A stretch of DNA of 53,602 bases, taken from Terriglobia bacterium (GTDB lineage: Bacteria; Acidobacteriota; Terriglobia; Bryobacterales; Bryobacteraceae). Numbering within the stretch: position 1 is the first letter of the stretch; every line of letters starts with the position of its first letter. The notes beneath the pieces are model-generated. The model worked only from the letters and a program-made list of their open reading frames with translations. It made no database searches and was not told the DNA's origin. Of the stretch, positions 33,642 to 42,622 are shown piece by piece. The stretch lies in assembly GCA_021325175.1 (NCBI GenBank), contig JAJPHS010000070.1:1-53602 (forward strand), in the 5' to 3' direction. The position numbers and the translations under genes are program-made.

Positions 33642-34327
33642 TTCAGTTCCCTTTCTAATAGATCTGGTCGAAGCCGCGCCGTCTTGCGCCGCGCCGCTTC
33701 GTTTCTCCATCGCCGGATCTCTTCGTGGTTTCCGCCCACGAGCACCTCCGGCACTTTCCAGCCGCGAAAATCCGCCGGCCGCGTCCACTGCGGGCAATCG
33801 AGCAGGCCGTTCTCGAACGATTCCACCGCTGCGGAGCACTCATTGCCCAGCACGCCCGCGCCGAGCCGCGCCACCGCGTCCACCACCACCGCCGCCGCCA
33901 GCTCGCCCCCGCTTAAAACATAATCGCCGATCGAGATTTCGTCGTCAGCCAAATGCTCGGCGACGCGCTCATCCACGCCTTCGTAGCGGCCGCAGATGAG
34001 CAGCAGCTCCTCCAGCGCGGAATATTCGCGCGCCATCGCCTGGTTGAATTTGCGGCCCTGCGCGGAAAGCAACGCGACGCGCTGCTTGGCGTTTCGAATT
34101 GGCCAGATCGCTTCCACGGCTTCAAAGATCGGCTCCGGCTTCAGCAGCATTCCTTCGCCGCCGCCGAAAGGCCGGTCATCGACCGTGCGATGACGGTCAT
34201 GAGTCCAGTTTCGCAGATCGTGGATACAAATTTCGACCAGCCCCGCCTGGCGGGCGCGCTGGAGCACGCCGTGCTCGAACGGCCCGCGAAAAAATTCCGG
34301 GAAGATGGTCAGGACGTGAAACTTCAT
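33638..34327 (-). CDS. trmD: tRNA (guanine-N1)-methyltransferase
   Basis: This 229-residue SPOUT methyltransferase methylates G37 of tRNAs with S-adenosylmethionine. Conserved parts are [41 protein letters not shown] and [24 protein letters not shown], with the deep-knot sequence near residue 110-140. The rplS start overlaps its stop; rimM ends 46 bases upstream. Order is as usual: rimM-trmD-rplS. Confidence 0.97.
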   Translation of the reverse strand: MKFHVLTIFPEFFRGPFEHGVLQRARQAGLVEICIHDLRNWTHDRHRTVDDRPFGGGEGMLLKPEPIFEAVEAIWPIRNAKQRVALLSAQGRKFNQAMAREYSALEELLLICGRYEGVDERVAEHLADDEISIGDYVLSGGELAAAVVVDAVARLGAGVLGNECSAAVESFENGLLDCPQWTRPADFRGWKVPEVLVGGNHEEIRRWRNEAARRKTARLRPDLLERELK

Positions 34328-34373
34328 TTTCCATGCAAAACGGGCGTTTTTGCGGCCCGCAAGCGGCGATTTG

Positions 34374-34874
34374 TTACAAATCCAGCAAGCCTTCCGGCGG
34401 ATCGATGCGAATCGTTTTCGCCGCCACATCGATTTCGCGGCAGATCGCGCGCGCGAAGGGAATCAAAATTTCGCGCCCGCCGCCGGTTGCCACGCGCAGC
34501 AGCGGCGCGCCGCCGTAATCCTCGACGCCGGTCACAGTGCCGATTTCGGATGCGGCCAGAATCCGGCAGCCGATCAGGTCGGCGTGGGAAAATTCGCCTT
34601 CATCCGGCGCGGCGCGCTCCGGCTCCGGGACCAGGATATCGGCGCCGGACCAGGGTTCCGCGTCGCCAATCGAATCGATCCCTGAGAATTTCAGCACCGG
34701 CCGGCCACCGTGATACCAGACCTGATCCAGACGGGCGAGCAAGCGACGCTCTCCGAGCTCGAGCACAACATTGTCCAGCTTTTCCGCCCTGCCAGGATGC
34801 GAGCTATAAATTTCCGCGAGAAATTCGCCGCGCCTGCCGCGTGGGCGAAGCAATCTGCCGACCGCGATTTCTAT
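34374..34874 (-). CDS. rimM: 16S rRNA processing protein RimM, probable ATA start
   Basis: This protein helps mature the 30S head. A frame with a usual start begins only at TTG 34853 and would cut off residues before [17 protein letters not shown]. The conserved start [16 protein letters not shown] lies in the same frame with ATA (34872-34874) at the usual place. ATA overlaps the khpA stop TAG as ATAG, and GGAG is eight bases before it. I therefore take 34874 as the start, with a non-standard start codon, or ATG lost by mutation or sequencing error. The rest ([54 protein letters not shown]) is typical. The length of 166 residues is normal. Confidence 0.85.
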   Translation of the reverse strand: MEIAVGRLLRPRGRRGEFLAEIYSSHPGRAEKLDNVVLELGERRLLARLDQVWYHGGRPVLKFSGIDSIGDAEPWSGADILVPEPERAAPDEGEFSHADLIGCRILAASEIGTVTGVEDYGGAPLLRVATGGGREILIPFARAICREIDVAAKTIRIDPPEGLLDL

Positions 34875-35101
34875 TCCAAAATCTCCAGCGTGAACCGCCG
34901 GTTCAGCTTCATCCCCGCCGCTCCAAGCAGCGTGCGAATCGACCGGGCGGTGCGTCCCTGCTTGCCGATCACTTTACCTAAATCGCTCGGCGCGACGCGC
35001 AGTTCGAGAACCGTGACCTGTTCGCCTTCCACCTCGCGAACCGATACTTCCTCGGGAATGTCCACCAGCGCCCTGGCGATTTCGGTCACCAAATCTTTCA
35101 C
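34871..35101 (-). CDS. khpA: KH-domain RNA-binding protein KhpA
   Basis: This 76-residue protein has a single KH domain with the GKQG loop in [39 protein letters not shown]. KhpA (YlqC) proteins bind RNA and pair with KhpB. It sits between rpsP and rimM, the usual place. GTG 35101 follows an AGGAGG. Its stop overlaps the rimM start region. Confidence 0.92.
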   Translation of the reverse strand: MKDLVTEIARALVDIPEEVSVREVEGEQVTVLELRVAPSDLGKVIGKQGRTARSIRTLLGAAGMKLNRRFTLEILE

Positions 35102-35143
35102 CCGTTTTCACCCTCCTGTTGCGTCGATTGTACCAAGGAAAGG

Positions 35144-35389
35144 CTAAGCGGCGGGCGCCGGATTGGACTTAAGAAGACGGGCGACCGTGTCAGAAGGACG
35201 TGCGCCGTTTTTGATCCAGTGCGCGATGCGCTCGTGATTCAGGTTCACCGCGGCGGGTTTCGCCACGGGATTGTAGGTCCCCACCACTTCCACCGAGCGG
35301 CTGTCGCGCGCCCGTTCCTTTTCGATCACCACCACGCGATAGGCCGGCTTCTTTTTTCCGCCGAATCGCGCCAAACGAATCATCAGCAT
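35144..35389 (-). CDS. rpsP: 30S ribosomal protein S16
   Basis: This 81-residue protein matches S16: IRLARFGGKKKPAYRVVVIEKERARDSRSVEVVGTYNP and HERIAHWIKNGARPSDTVARLL. AGGAG is seven bases before ATG 35389, giving the start MLMIRLARFG. It follows ffh by 37 bases in the operon. Confidence 0.96.
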   Translation of the reverse strand: MLMIRLARFGGKKKPAYRVVVIEKERARDSRSVEVVGTYNPVAKPAAVNLNHERIAHWIKNGARPSDTVARLLKSNPAPAA

Positions 35390-35426
35390 TCTCTTAAACT
35401 CCTGGGCCGGCCAGCGGCCGCTTCTT

Positions 35427-36785
35427 TTATTGTGGTCCAAATCCCATGGGCAACTTCAATTTTCCCAGACGTTTTCCGAGAAAACCTCCGCCCCCGGTAA
35501 AGCTCTTCATCATCTTGCGCGCCTGCGAATACTGCTTGAGCAGATTATTGACTTCCTGCACGGTGGTCCCCGATCCCCGGGCAATGCGCCGGCGCCTCGC
35601 GCCGTTGATGATCATGTGATTGGCGCGCTCCTTGGGGGTCATCGAGTCGATGATGGCGACCAGACGGGTGATCTCCTTTTCATCGACCTTCATGTTCTTC
35701 AGGTCCTTGATCGGTCCGATCTGCGGCATCATGCCGATGAGCGATTCAAGCGGCCCCAGCTTTCGCAACTGGCGGATCTGGTCGCGAAAATCGCTGAGCG
35801 TGAAATCGTCCTCGAGCAGCTTTCGCTGCATCTCCTCGGCTTGCTTCTGATCGATCGTCTCCTCGACCTTTTCGATCAGGCTGAGCACGTCGCCCATGCC
35901 GAGAATGCGCTGCGCGACGCGATCGGGATAAAACGGCTCGAGCGCATCCGGTTTTTCGCCGACGCCGACGAACTTCAGCGGCTGGCCGGTGACGGCGCGA
36001 ATCGAGAGCGCGGCGCCGCCGCGCGCGTCGCCGTCCATCTTGGTGAGAATGGCGCCGGTGATGCCCAGCCGTTTATTGAATTCGTCCGCCGATTTCACCG
36101 CGTCCTGGCCGGTCATCGCGTCGGCGACGAACAGAATTTCGGCCGGATTGAGCAGTTGCTTGAGTTCGCTCAGCTCGGTCATCAGTTCGTCGTCGATGTG
36201 CAGGCGCCCGGCGGTATCGACCAACAGAACATCGCGTCCGGTCTGCGTCGCTTCTTTCCGCGCGGACCGGGCCAGATCGGCCGGTTTGGTTTCTTCCGGC
36301 GTTCCCTCGTAAATGGGCAGCTTGAGATCGCGCGCCAGCACGCTCAATTGCTTGCGGGCCGCGGGACGATAGACGTCCACGGAAACCATCATCGGCGAGC
36401 TGCCGTTTTTGGAAAGCCATCGCGCCAGCTTCGCGGTGGAGGTCGTTTTCCCGGAGCCTTGCAGGCCCACGATCATGATGACGCTGGGCGGTTCATTGGC
36501 GGTGCGCAGCTTGGCCTGATGCTGGCCGAGCATCCTGACCATTTCGTCGCGCACGATCTTGACCACCTGCTGGCTGGGGGAGAGCGCGGTGAGCACTTCG
36601 GCGCCCATCGCCTTTTCCTTGACGGCCTCGATAAATTGCTTGGCGACGCGGAAATGGACGTCGGCCTCGAGCAGCGCCAGACGGATTTCGCGCAGCGCCG
36701 ACTCCATATTCTCGGCCGTCAATTTTCCTTCTCCGCGCAGATTCTTGAAGACGCGCTGGAGTTTGTCGCTTAAATTCTCAAACAT
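35427..36785 (-). CDS. ffh: signal recognition particle protein Ffh
   Basis: This 452-residue GTPase binds 4.5S RNA and signal sequences to bring nascent membrane proteins to FtsY. The N domain opens FENLSDKLQRVFKNLRGEGKLT. The G domain has GLQGSGKTTSTAKLA (P-loop), VDTAGRLHIDDELM and TKMDGDARGGAALS. The C-terminal M domain is Met-rich (LIGMMPQIGPIKDLKNMK ... QARKMMKSFTGGG). Complete and normal in length. First gene of the operon. Confidence 0.97.
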   Translation of the reverse strand: MFENLSDKLQRVFKNLRGEGKLTAENMESALREIRLALLEADVHFRVAKQFIEAVKEKAMGAEVLTALSPSQQVVKIVRDEMVRMLGQHQAKLRTANEPPSVIMIVGLQGSGKTTSTAKLARWLSKNGSSPMMVSVDVYRPAARKQLSVLARDLKLPIYEGTPEETKPADLARSARKEATQTGRDVLLVDTAGRLHIDDELMTELSELKQLLNPAEILFVADAMTGQDAVKSADEFNKRLGITGAILTKMDGDARGGAALSIRAVTGQPLKFVGVGEKPDALEPFYPDRVAQRILGMGDVLSLIEKVEETIDQKQAEEMQRKLLEDDFTLSDFRDQIRQLRKLGPLESLIGMMPQIGPIKDLKNMKVDEKEITRLVAIIDSMTPKERANHMIINGARRRRIARGSGTTVQEVNNLLKQYSQARKMMKSFTGGGGFLGKRLGKLKLPMGFGPQ

Positions 36786-36843
36786 GATTCGCCCGTCGTT
36801 ATCAAGTGTGGACGGCAGATGCCTGCGGTGGGCAGTTGCCTTT

Positions 36844-37008
36844 TTATTTTAGCGCAGACAACATCTTCTCGTAATTGGCGTGCGTTCCGATCCAGAACCA
36901 GTAGCCAGAACCAGTAGAATGTGTCGCCGCGGCCGCGCCAGGGCACGGTAAGGAGTCGGTGACTCTGTAGCGTATCTGCCCTGGAGTCGCGTTCCAGGCG
37001 GATTTCCT
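36844..37008 (-). pseudogene. relic of a RelE/ParE-superfamily toxin
   Basis: Immediately after the antitoxin-like stop (37009) the minus strand carries pieces of a toxin C-terminus in different frames: RYRVTDS in one, YRALA in a second, and DTFYWFW joining IGTHANYEKMLSALK before TAA 36844-36846. The pieces fit the ending VRVTDSYRALA...GDTFYWFWIGTHAEYD of some RelE-like toxins, recalled from family pattern. The N-terminal half is missing (only about 50 bases remain before RYRVTDS), and a 13-bp tandem duplication (36892-36917) shifts the frame. At least three changes are needed to restore it. Confidence 0.65.
36892..36917. repeat. 13-bp tandem duplication in the toxin relic
   Basis: CCAGAACCAGTAG occurs twice head-to-tail (36892-36904 and 36905-36917). 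On the coding minus strand each copy reads CTACTGGTTCTGG. Since 13 is not a multiple of three, it breaks the reading frame after DTFYWFW; removing one copy joins it directly to IGTHANYEKM. Confidence 0.85.
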
Positions 37009-37206
37009 TCAGCGCGGATCGAGTGGGCGGAATTGCCCTCCGTCGATCTCGGCGTCGACGCGCTCGATTAGTTTTGCGCCGCGGCCGCCGGGAGAAAAGT
37101 CCCGCTCCATTTGCGCGTCCCAGCGACCCGCAAGCCATTCTTCCAACTCGATCTGGCCCTGCTCAGGTAACGCCAGTATCGCGTCTTGGATTGCCTGGAC
37201 GGTCAT
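37009..37206 (-). CDS. small antitoxin-like protein
   Basis: This 65-residue protein (MTVQAIQDAILALPEQGQIE...WLAGRWDAQMERDFSPGGRGAKLIERVDAEIDGGQFRPLDPR) resembles antitoxins of the addiction-module type that lie just before RelE-like toxins, with MTVxAIQxAI and ERDFSPGGRG as family landmarks. Its ATG is at 37206; a longer frame to 37410 has no supporting start. The toxin after it is decayed, so this is an orphan antitoxin that could still regulate or neutralise another toxin. Confidence 0.6.
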   Translation of the reverse strand: MTVQAIQDAILALPEQGQIELEEWLAGRWDAQMERDFSPGGRGAKLIERVDAEIDGGQFRPLDPR

Positions 37207-37235
37207 ATGTGCATTTATCGCTGTTTCAGGCAGGC

Positions 37236-37266
37236 TTGAGGCAACTTCCCGGCGTGGAAGTATACT
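37236..37266 (+). promoter_or_regulatory. possible promoter for a leaderless transcript
   Basis: TTGAGG (37236-37241) and TATACT (37261-37266) are 19 bases apart. The -10 matches 5 of 6 and the -35 4 of 6 positions. The expected start (about 37272-37273) falls on the ATG at 37273, so the transcript would have little or no leader. GGAAG overlaps the -10 region on DNA and would not be in such a transcript. Confidence 0.4.
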
Positions 37267-37272
37267 GTATCC

Positions 37273-37677
37273 ATGATTTGGGCACGCCTGCTGATTCTTC
37301 TCGCCCCGTTTGCGGCCGCGCAGTCGCTCGATTTTGAGGTTTATCGAACCAAAGTCGAGCCTATTTTTTTGAAGAAGCGGCCGACGCATGCCCGGTGCGT
37401 CGCCTGTCACGTGGAGGCGAACACCGCCTTCAGGCTCCAGCCGCTGCCGGAAGACGCCAAGGGCTGGAGCGAAGAGGCGTCGCGGAAGAATTTCGCGGTG
37501 GTTTCGAATCTGGTCGTGCCCGGCGATCCGGACAAGAGCCGGTTATTGCATCATCCGCTGGCCCATGAGGCCGGGGGCGACGTGTTTCACGGCGGCGGCC
37601 GTCAGTTCCGTTCAAAGGACGATCCGGACTACAGGACCATTGCAGACTGGATCCGCGCGGCGAAGCCGTCAAATTAA
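37273..37677 (+). CDS. secreted haem-binding-type protein with CxxCH
   Basis: This 134-residue protein has a signal peptide (IWARLLILLAPFAAAQS) and a single cytochrome c haem motif CVACH (about residue 43-47) in KKRPTHARCVACHVEANTAFRLQP. The ending IADWIRAAKPSN resembles planctomycete-type cytochrome c (PSCyt1-like) repeats. One haem could be covalently bound in the periplasm; the axial Met is not obvious. It is convergent with the beta-propeller gene, overlapping stops by four bases (TTAA). Confidence 0.75.
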   Translation: MIWARLLILLAPFAAAQSLDFEVYRTKVEPIFLKKRPTHARCVACHVEANTAFRLQPLPEDAKGWSEEASRKNFAVVSNLVVPGDPDKSRLLHHPLAHEAGGDVFHGGGRQFRSKDDPDYRTIADWIRAAKPSN

Positions 37678-38654
37678 GGCGTAACGACCGTTCCATTGCG
37701 CTTGGGAACTTCGCCAACCGGAACGCGCGCGATCTCTTTGCGCGACGCCGTATCGATCACCGACACCGAGTTTGATCCGGAATTGGCGACGTAAATCCGC
37801 TTGCCGTCCGGCGTGAACGTCACCCAATCCGGCACTTCGCCCGTTTTTACGTAGCCGAGCACCTTCAGATCCGGCAGCGAATAAACGAAAATTCCGTTGT
37901 TGGGCGAGCTGTTCACCCACAGCTCCTTTCCTCCGGGCATCACGCCGATTCCGTGCGAGGGCGCGCCGCCTTCGGCGTGGCCCCCGCCGGGTTCGCTGGG
38001 ATTTCTCACGCGCCGCTCTTCTTCGTGCGTCGCGAAATTCAGAACGGCGAATCCGTCGAAGCCGGAAAGCTGGACGAAGAGGCGACGCGTCGAGCCATCG
38101 GGGTTCTGCTCAAAGGCGATCGGGCGCACGCCGAGGTCGAACGGCTTTTCCCAGGCGATCTCCAGCGTGTTGGGATCGATCACGGTCAGCATCTTACCGA
38201 CGATCGATCCGGCGATAACCCATTTCCCGTCGGGCGTCACATAAGTGTTATGCACGCCGCCTTTGGTGCGGATCGTTTTGACGAGAGTCATATTGGCGGC
38301 GTCGATCACGTCAACGGCGCCCGGCTGGGTGACGATCGCCACGAAGACGTGCTTGCCATCCTTTGATATGGAGATGTTGTTGGGATGGCCGCTCAGGGGC
38401 GCTTTGCCGAGCAGCTTGCCGGTCCGGGCATCCGTCGCCCACAGCGTTTTCTCCGCTTCGCAACTGATATAGGCGCGCGTGCCATCCGGCGAAAAGGCGA
38501 CCCCGTGCGGCACCTCGATATCTTTCACCTTGAGGACGATCTTGTTGCTCGCCGAGTCGATCACGTCGACTTCATCGCCGGCGCTGTTGGTTTGCCAGAC
38601 GCGGACCGAACCCGCCACCAACGGAAGCGAAAGGAGGAGCAGTCTCGGGATCAT
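37674..38654 (-). CDS. secreted YVTN-type beta-propeller protein
   Basis: This 326-residue protein has a signal peptide (IPRLLLLSLPLVAGSV) and about seven repeats of the YVTN kind, for example VIDSASNKIVLKVKDIEVPHGVAFSPDGTRAYISC, NNISISKDGKHVFVAI and WVTFTPDGKRIYVANSGSNSVSVIDTASRKEIARVPVGEVP. Such propellers act as binding scaffolds or dehydrogenase-like subunits. The gene's stop overlaps that of the haem protein (TTAA). Confidence 0.85.
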   Translation of the reverse strand: MIPRLLLLSLPLVAGSVRVWQTNSAGDEVDVIDSASNKIVLKVKDIEVPHGVAFSPDGTRAYISCEAEKTLWATDARTGKLLGKAPLSGHPNNISISKDGKHVFVAIVTQPGAVDVIDAANMTLVKTIRTKGGVHNTYVTPDGKWVIAGSIVGKMLTVIDPNTLEIAWEKPFDLGVRPIAFEQNPDGSTRRLFVQLSGFDGFAVLNFATHEEERRVRNPSEPGGGHAEGGAPSHGIGVMPGGKELWVNSSPNNGIFVYSLPDLKVLGYVKTGEVPDWVTFTPDGKRIYVANSGSNSVSVIDTASRKEIARVPVGEVPKRNGTVVTP

Positions 38655-38721
38655 AGCCCATATCCTATCGCGTTCTGAATCCTGGCGTGAGTATAAGAGG
38701 AACCATCGAGCGCCGGATGAC

Positions 38722-40593
38722 TTATCCCCGCGCCTTCAAAAACGCGAGCACCTCTTTTTCATCCGTCGACCGGCCCGGCAGCTTCGCGATCACGTTCCCG
38801 TCGCCGTCGAGAATCGCATAGTAGGGAATCGCCACGGTCTGGAACTTCTCGTCTTCGAGCTTTTGGAACTCCTCGGATGCCTTGTCGGTGCCGTCGGTAT
38901 AGAGCTCCACCAAGATCAGATCCTTCATCGCCTCGGCGATCTCCGGACGCGGCCACATGTTGGCCTTCATCCAATGGCAGTTCGTGCAGGCGTATCCGGT
39001 GAAGGCGACCAGCACTCGTTTATTTTCCTGCTTGGCCTGCGCCAGCGCTTCTTTGTACTGGTTCTTCATCCATTTCAGACCGCCTTCGGCTTGCGCTCCG
39101 GCGCCGTTCGCCTCGGGCGGGATAAACGCATCCAGATCGCCCAGCGGCGCGCCGAACATTCCCGGCAGCAGGCTAACGGCGAAAATCAAAATGGCGCTGG
39201 CCACCAGCAGGCGCGGCACGCCCAGATGTTCGCCGGGCTCGACGCCCTCCAGCCGCAGCAATCCCAATAGATAAAGACCGGCCATCGCAAACAGGACAAA
39301 CCAGGCAGCCAGGAATCGCTCGCGCGTGAGCCAATTGATTTGCAGCACCAGATCAACGTTACTCAGATATTTCAGCATGAACGCGAGTACGGCGAATCCC
39401 ATCACTACCTTCACTCGCGCCAGCCATCCCCCGCTTTTCGGAAGCTTCTTCAAGTACGACGGAAAGGCCGCCAGGAAAAAGAACGGCAGCGCCAGTCCGG
39501 TGGCGAAGCTGGCCATTCCCAGCACCGGTTGCGCTCCTTTTTGCTGCACCGATGCGAACAGAATCGTGCCCAGGAACGGTCCGATGCAGGCAAACGAAGT
39601 GAGCGTAAACGTCACGCCCATCAGCAGCGTTCCCAGATATCCGCCGCGGCGCGATGCCGAATCGAGTTTGGTCAAAAGGCCGGAAGGCAGCGTAATTTCG
39701 AACGCGCCGAGCAGGCTCAAGGCGAAAACTCCGAACACCAGCGCGATGAATCCGTTCACCCACGGATTCGATCCGAGCTGCACGACGCCGAAAGGCCCCG
39801 CGGCCGCGGCGACGCCGAAGCCCAGCGAACAGAACAGCACCACGATCCCGAGCGAAAATACCAGAGCCTGCGCAATCCCGCCGCGCTGGTTCAGGAAAAA
39901 GGAAACCGTGATCGGGATCATTGGAAAGACGCACGGCGTAAAGATGGTCGCAAGTCCGAATCCGAATGCCGTCAACAGAAAAGCCCACAAGCTGTCGTTG
40001 GTGGGTTGAACCGTCGTCACCTGCGCCGGCGCGGGCGCGCCGGGACCAACCTCTGTATATCCGCCCGGAACCGTAAAGGCCGCCGGAGCCGGCGCCGCCG
40101 GGTCCACCGTCAAAGTAAATGACGTCGTTTTCGTGCGGGGCGGCAGGCACTGCTTGTCGTCGCAGCTCTGATATCGTACCTGCGCCGTCAGATTCACCGG
40201 ACCGGGGGCGGCATCCTTTTTCAACGCCGCGACGATCCAAAAAACGGCTTCGTTCTGAAATGTTTCGGTATCTAAATTGAAATTCGGATCGAATTTTCGC
40301 TCCGGCTTCGGCTGGTAAAGTTTGTAGCTCTCCACCGCCGGGCTGTCTTCGAGTTTCGCCGTTGTCGGAATCGGACCGCCGGGCGGGGTCGTCAGCGAAT
40401 AAAGATGCCAGCCTGGGTCAAGTTTCGCGGTCAGCCTGAATGCGACGCTCGCTCCAGCGGGAGCTTTGGCCGGATCCGCGGAAAGCTGCCACTGCACCGG
40501 ATCGAGCCTGGCGGCGGAAACGGAGGATAGAACACCGAGGCCGATAACCAGGAGTCTGGCTGCTGAAATCCGGCTTCCGGCTTTTCGGTTCAT
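38722..40593 (-). CDS. dsbD: thiol:disulfide interchange protein DsbD
   Basis: This 623-residue protein carries reducing power across the inner membrane. It has a signal peptide, an N-terminal alpha domain with the pair in [13 protein letters not shown] (about residue 150), eight or more membrane helices with conserved CVFPMIP and ACIGPFLG segments, and a C-terminal thioredoxin domain with CTNCHWMK (about residue 540). The order matches DsbD. Its ATG overlaps the plsX stop (ATGA), an unusual place for a redox gene, so it may be transcribed with lipid and ribosome genes. Confidence 0.92.
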   Translation of the reverse strand: MNRKAGSRISAARLLVIGLGVLSSVSAARLDPVQWQLSADPAKAPAGASVAFRLTAKLDPGWHLYSLTTPPGGPIPTTAKLEDSPAVESYKLYQPKPERKFDPNFNLDTETFQNEAVFWIVAALKKDAAPGPVNLTAQVRYQSCDDKQCLPPRTKTTSFTLTVDPAAPAPAAFTVPGGYTEVGPGAPAPAQVTTVQPTNDSLWAFLLTAFGFGLATIFTPCVFPMIPITVSFFLNQRGGIAQALVFSLGIVVLFCSLGFGVAAAAGPFGVVQLGSNPWVNGFIALVFGVFALSLLGAFEITLPSGLLTKLDSASRRGGYLGTLLMGVTFTLTSFACIGPFLGTILFASVQQKGAQPVLGMASFATGLALPFFFLAAFPSYLKKLPKSGGWLARVKVVMGFAVLAFMLKYLSNVDLVLQINWLTRERFLAAWFVLFAMAGLYLLGLLRLEGVEPGEHLGVPRLLVASAILIFAVSLLPGMFGAPLGDLDAFIPPEANGAGAQAEGGLKWMKNQYKEALAQAKQENKRVLVAFTGYACTNCHWMKANMWPRPEIAEAMKDLILVELYTDGTDKASEEFQKLEDEKFQTVAIPYYAILDGDGNVIAKLPGRSTDEKEVLAFLKARG

Positions 40594-41612
40594 TTTCCGG
40601 CAACGCGCGATGCGGCGGCGCCATCGAGCTCCGCCGCGATCTTCTCGTTAATCTTGCCTTCGGCGAACTCGGCCGCCACGCGGATCGCGTTTTTGATCGC
40701 GTTGGCATTGGAACGGCCGTGGCAAATAATATTCACGCCCTTAACTCCGAGCAGCGGCGCGCCGCCGTACTCAGAATAATCGACGCGCTTGCGGAAATCG
40801 CGATAGGCCGCGCGCGAAAGAACATAGCCGATTTTTCGCGTTACCGTCTTGGCCAGCGATTCCTGAAGCATGTTCTTGATCATCTCGACCAGCCCTTCGG
40901 AAACTTTCAGCGCGACGTTTCCGATGAAGCCGTCGCACACCACAACGTCGACAATTCCAGTATAAATATCCCGTCCTTCGACGTTTCCGGTGAAATGGAC
41001 CGGTAAAGCCTTCAGCAGGGGGGTGGCGGCGCGGGTCAATTCGTTGCCTTTATGTTCCTCCTCGCCGATCGAGAGCAGGCCGATTTTGGGACGCGGATTT
41101 TTGAAAATAATGCGCGCGTAAATCTCGCCCATGACGGCGAACTGCGCCAGCATTTCCGCCGTCGAATCCACATTGGCGCCAACGTCCACCACCACCACGG
41201 GTTTTCCGATCAGCGTGGGGAAGGCCGAGGCCAGCGCCGGGCGATCGACGCCCCGGATCATGCCCTGCACCATCTTCGCCGTGGCCATGCAGGCCCCGGT
41301 ATTTCCCGCCGAGACTACGCCCTGCACTTCGCCATCGCGCTGTAGCCGGCAGGCCACGCGAATCGAGGAATCTTTTTTTCCGCGAAACGATTTGGCGGCG
41401 GAATCCTCCATGGTCACCACTTCGGAGGCGTGATGGATACGGATCGGGAGGTCTTGCGCCGAGGGATGGGTGGCCAGTTCCCGTTTGAGCACGTCCTCGC
41501 GTCCCACCAGAACCACGTTGACGTTCAGCGACGACGCCGCTCGGATTGCGCCTTCAACTTCGGATTTGGGGGCGTGATCGCCGCCCATTGCGTCGACCGC
41601 GATCGTGGTCAT
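40590..41612 (-). CDS. plsX: phosphate acyltransferase PlsX
   Basis: This 340-residue enzyme makes acyl-phosphate from acyl-ACP for phospholipid synthesis. Matches include [26 protein letters not shown]-like [36 protein letters not shown] and [19 protein letters not shown]. Normal length. The neighbours rpmF and yceD are the typical ones. Confidence 0.96.
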   Translation of the reverse strand: MTTIAVDAMGGDHAPKSEVEGAIRAASSLNVNVVLVGREDVLKRELATHPSAQDLPIRIHHASEVVTMEDSAAKSFRGKKDSSIRVACRLQRDGEVQGVVSAGNTGACMATAKMVQGMIRGVDRPALASAFPTLIGKPVVVVDVGANVDSTAEMLAQFAVMGEIYARIIFKNPRPKIGLLSIGEEEHKGNELTRAATPLLKALPVHFTGNVEGRDIYTGIVDVVVCDGFIGNVALKVSEGLVEMIKNMLQESLAKTVTRKIGYVLSRAAYRDFRKRVDYSEYGGAPLLGVKGVNIICHGRSNANAIKNAIRVAAEFAEGKINEKIAAELDGAAASRVAGK

Positions 41613-41626
41613 GAGAGCAGAACCGG

Positions 41627-41809
41627 CTACTCTTCGGCGACTTCGATCACCTCTCGACCTTTATATTTTCCGCAGTGAGGGCAGACGCGATGAGGCAGCT
41701 TTGGCTCATGACAGTTGGGGCACTCGGCCAGGATCGAGCGGCGCAGGGCGTCATGAGTACGCCGCGCCGAGGTTCGGCGCTTGGAATGACGTCGTTTTGG
41801 ATTGGGCAT
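41627..41809 (-). CDS. rpmF: 50S ribosomal protein L32
   Basis: This 60-residue protein starts [22 protein letters not shown] and has a four-cysteine zinc ribbon ([18 protein letters not shown]), so this is the zinc-binding form. It lies 14 bases before plsX and 68 bases after yceD, the conserved order. Confidence 0.97.
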   Translation of the reverse strand: MPNPKRRHSKRRTSARRTHDALRRSILAECPNCHEPKLPHRVCPHCGKYKGREVIEVAEE

Positions 41810-41821
41810 GAAAACTCCTTT

Positions 41822-41890
41822 TGGGAGCGGGAAGTGGCGAATGGCCAGTGGGATTTGCGCCCACTACCCACTCCCCACTACCCACTCCCC
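41822..41890 (-). repeat. heptad-repeat element with G-quadruplex potential
   Basis: Between yceD and rpmF the plus strand has a perfect 14-bp tandem repeat (CCACTACCCACTCC at 41861-41874 and 41875-41888), itself two 7-mers. The left part (41822-41856) has related 7-mers in the other orientation (AGTGGCG, AATGGCC, AGTGGGA). AGTGGG (41847-41852) can pair with CCCACT (41860-41865). On the transcribed strand the right part has five runs of three or four G with 3-4-base loops (runs at 41887-41890, 41881-41883, 41873-41876, 41867-41869, 41860-41862). It overlaps the last codons and stop of yceD (NLGSG-stop). Confidence 0.75.
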
Positions 41891-42402
41891 AAATTCTTCA
41901 GCGCCTCCCAGCGGTCATCGACAGCCTCCGCGTGGCAGCCGCATTCTTTCTGATTCCGGTTCTGCCCGCAGACCGGGCAGATTCCCTTGCAAACTTCGCT
42001 GCAAATGCGCTGCATCGGCAGCGCCAGCAGAACGTACTCGCGAAGAACATCTTCGAGCGCGATTCCTTCGCCGTCGTAAAATCCCATCTCCAGTTCGCTC
42101 TGGTCGATGGCCACCTCTTCGCCGTAACCTTCGGCGACCGGACGGTAATACAACTCAAAACCCGAATCGATCGGGAAATCCGCGCTTTCCAGGCAGCGGT
42201 CGCAATCGGCCTGCATGCGCACCGAAACGTGCCCTTGAACGCGAATTTCGCCCAGCGAGCCGGTCACCAGTTCCACGGTTCCGGCGGCCTTCAAATCACC
42301 GGCCTGCCGAAGTTTCGGATCTAAATACTCGATCTTACCCGCGGGATAATCCACGTCGAACCGGCCGGCGCGAACCTCCAGATCCCGAACGTGAAAAAAC
42401 AT
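41878..42402 (-). CDS. yceD: YceD/DUF177 family protein
   Basis: This 174-residue protein belongs to DUF177 (YceD), found upstream of rpmF in many bacteria and linked to 23S rRNA/L32 biogenesis. It has VRMQADCDRCLESADFPID, ALPMQRICSEVCKGICPVCGQNRNQKECGC and helical ends. Cysteines (two pairs plus) suggest a metal site. The stop codon lies inside the heptad-repeat element, so the last five codons (NLGSG) come from the repeat. Confidence 0.92.
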   Translation of the reverse strand: MFFHVRDLEVRAGRFDVDYPAGKIEYLDPKLRQAGDLKAAGTVELVTGSLGEIRVQGHVSVRMQADCDRCLESADFPIDSGFELYYRPVAEGYGEEVAIDQSELEMGFYDGEGIALEDVLREYVLLALPMQRICSEVCKGICPVCGQNRNQKECGCHAEAVDDRWEALKNLGSG

Positions 42403-42622
42403 AATACACCCAACAACTTCGGCCTGAAACGCGCCGCTTTTGCCCGCCTGGAGAAATCTCCGACTGCGTTTAAAAAATCAGTATAACAACTTCAGAATGC
42501 GGAATCTACGACCGGGGCGGCGCGCCCGCGGGATCGTGCCATTCCGTCCAAACTCCTGATTTGCCGAACGATCGACCGTGATTGAAGGATCGGCGTCGTG
42601 TGGGCGGCAGGGTTACTCTGAA

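Noticed and set aside
37207..37410. N-terminal extension of the antitoxin-like gene
   Set aside because: The added residues overlap the promoter and start of the CxxCH gene, and the ATG at 37206 begins the typical MTVxAIQ start.
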